This document shows, piece after piece, positions 63,719 to 64,000 of a DNA stretch of 64,000 nucleotides. The DNA is from Herbinix hemicellulosilytica (GTDB taxonomy: Bacteria; Bacillota; Clostridia; Lachnospirales; Lachnospiraceae), in contig NZ_CVTD020000007.1 of the NCBI RefSeq assembly GCF_002904165.1, positions 1 to 64,000 of the forward strand, in the 5' to 3' direction. Both the position numbers and the translations under genes were made by a program. The notes below the pieces were generated by a model. That model saw only the letters and a program-made list of their open reading frames with translations, did not search any database and was not told where the DNA came from. How positions within the stretch are numbered: position 1 is the stretch's first letter; every line of letters starts with the position of its first letter.

Positions 63719-64000
63719 ATGCTTAAAAATTTATTTGATTTCTTTTTCGTAACCGATGCCGAAAGCGGGAGCTTTTATCCTACTACGGCAGGAAACATTG
63801 CTTTACTTATTGTTATTGCCCTGCTTTTTGTTGCTTTGCTGGCACTAAGCAAAGGCAACAAAAAAATAAATGTTAAGCAGATAGCATTTTCAGCAGTTGC
63901 CATGACAATGGCTGTAGTTACGTCGATTTATACCGTATATGAATTCCCTTTTGGCGGATCTATTACTCTTTTTAGAATGTTCTTTATTTGCTTTATAGGT
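63719..64000 (+). CDS. thiT: Thiamine ECF transporter S component ThiT (partial)
   Basis: Start of a membrane protein that runs off the window (94 codons seen). The first part has a helix (ALLIVIALLFVALLALS), then IAFSAVAMTMAVVTSIYTVY and FPFGGSITLFRMFF, the hallmarks of the ThiT/YuaJ family, which binds thiamine and uses the shared ECF energising module. It has an additional N-terminal helix of about 45 residues compared with the usual ThiT start. AAAGGAGG precedes the ATG. The TPP riboswitch supports the assignment. Confidence 0.85.
   Translation, partial: MLKNLFDFFFVTDAESGSFYPTTAGNIALLIVIALLFVALLALSKGNKKINVKQIAFSAVAMTMAVVTSIYTVYEFPFGGSITLFRMFFICFIG

Overview
The window is chromosomal DNA from an AT-rich, endospore-forming, Gram-positive anaerobe of the Clostridia, most likely a Lachnospiraceae relative. 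Supporting signs are the spoIIAA-spoIIAB-sigF, spoVAC-AD-AE and sigH sporulation genes, a SpoIID-like lytic enzyme, a SleB/CwlJ-type hydrolase, strong AGGAGG-type ribosome sites, frequent GTG/TTG starts, and families typical of that group (DUF6062, DUF6514, DUF4250, TIGR04086). There is no prophage and no CRISPR array. The only mobile element is one ISL3-family insertion sequence.

Layout. 0.3-9.8 kb: an O-antigen-ligase-like membrane protein (-), a zinc-uptake operon znuACB behind a Fur/Zur-type operator, an AI-2E family exporter, a Panacea-domain (antitoxin-like) regulator and typA (-). 10-13 kb: a tandem-OB SSB-like protein, then a lysine riboswitch controlling dapA-dapB. 13.2-18.1 kb: a four-gene Gld-like ABC operon. 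18.4-24.5 kb: a GNAT acetyltransferase, the SpoIID-like protein, a YihY protein (-) and a zinc-ribbon/TPR protein. 24.65-26.09 kb: the ISL3 element, with perfect 8-bp target duplications, inserted in the U-tract of the preceding terminator; its transposase is frameshifted. 26.2-30.3 kb: spoIIA operon and spoVA operon. 30.5-39.6 kb: class A PBP (-), DUF6514, YigZ (-), VanZ-like, DUF4250 (-), rarA, a small membrane protein and a chemoreceptor (both -). 39.9-50.5 kb: membrane and envelope genes: HtrA, a PII/CutA-like protein with a cation/proton antiporter, a C39-like protease, an L,D-transpeptidase (-), a SEC-C protein and a putative glycoside hydrolase. 50.6-53.4 kb: rfbD, rlmB, sigH and two tRNAs (Thr-GGT, Pro-AGG). 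53.5-56.6 kb: methionine ABC transporter metNIQ. 56.8-60.8 kb: DUF3810 protease-like protein, SleB-like hydrolase, DUF2225 and DUF6062. 61.1-63.2 kb: groES-groL with CIRCE. 63.5-64 kb: TPP riboswitch and the start of thiT.

The most interesting signal is the metNIQ leader (53535-53824). A consensus promoter is followed by a well-spaced ribosome site and a 32-codon ORF whose core is a 9-nt repeat encoding Met-Cys-X (six internal Met and four Cys codons). A strong intrinsic terminator follows, together with a nested alternative pairing (53714-53720 with 53802-53808; 53732-53741 with 53782-53791) whose outer strand lies in the last codons of the leader ORF. This has the layout of ribosome-mediated transcription attenuation sensing charged tRNA-Met (and perhaps tRNA-Cys), in place of the S-box or T-box usually found at such genes in Firmicutes.

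Other points of note are a hairpin at the IS right end that could act both as a + strand terminator and to hide the transposase ribosome site in read-in transcripts; a 17-codon hydrophobic ORF immediately upstream of the orphan Panacea gene; a 38-codon ORF whose ribosome site lies in the loop of a perfect inverted repeat (47729-47753); long unexplained inverted repeats at 10753-10849 and 39689-39754; and a tRNA-Pro with A34. All pairings and motifs were read by eye; no searches or folding programs were run.
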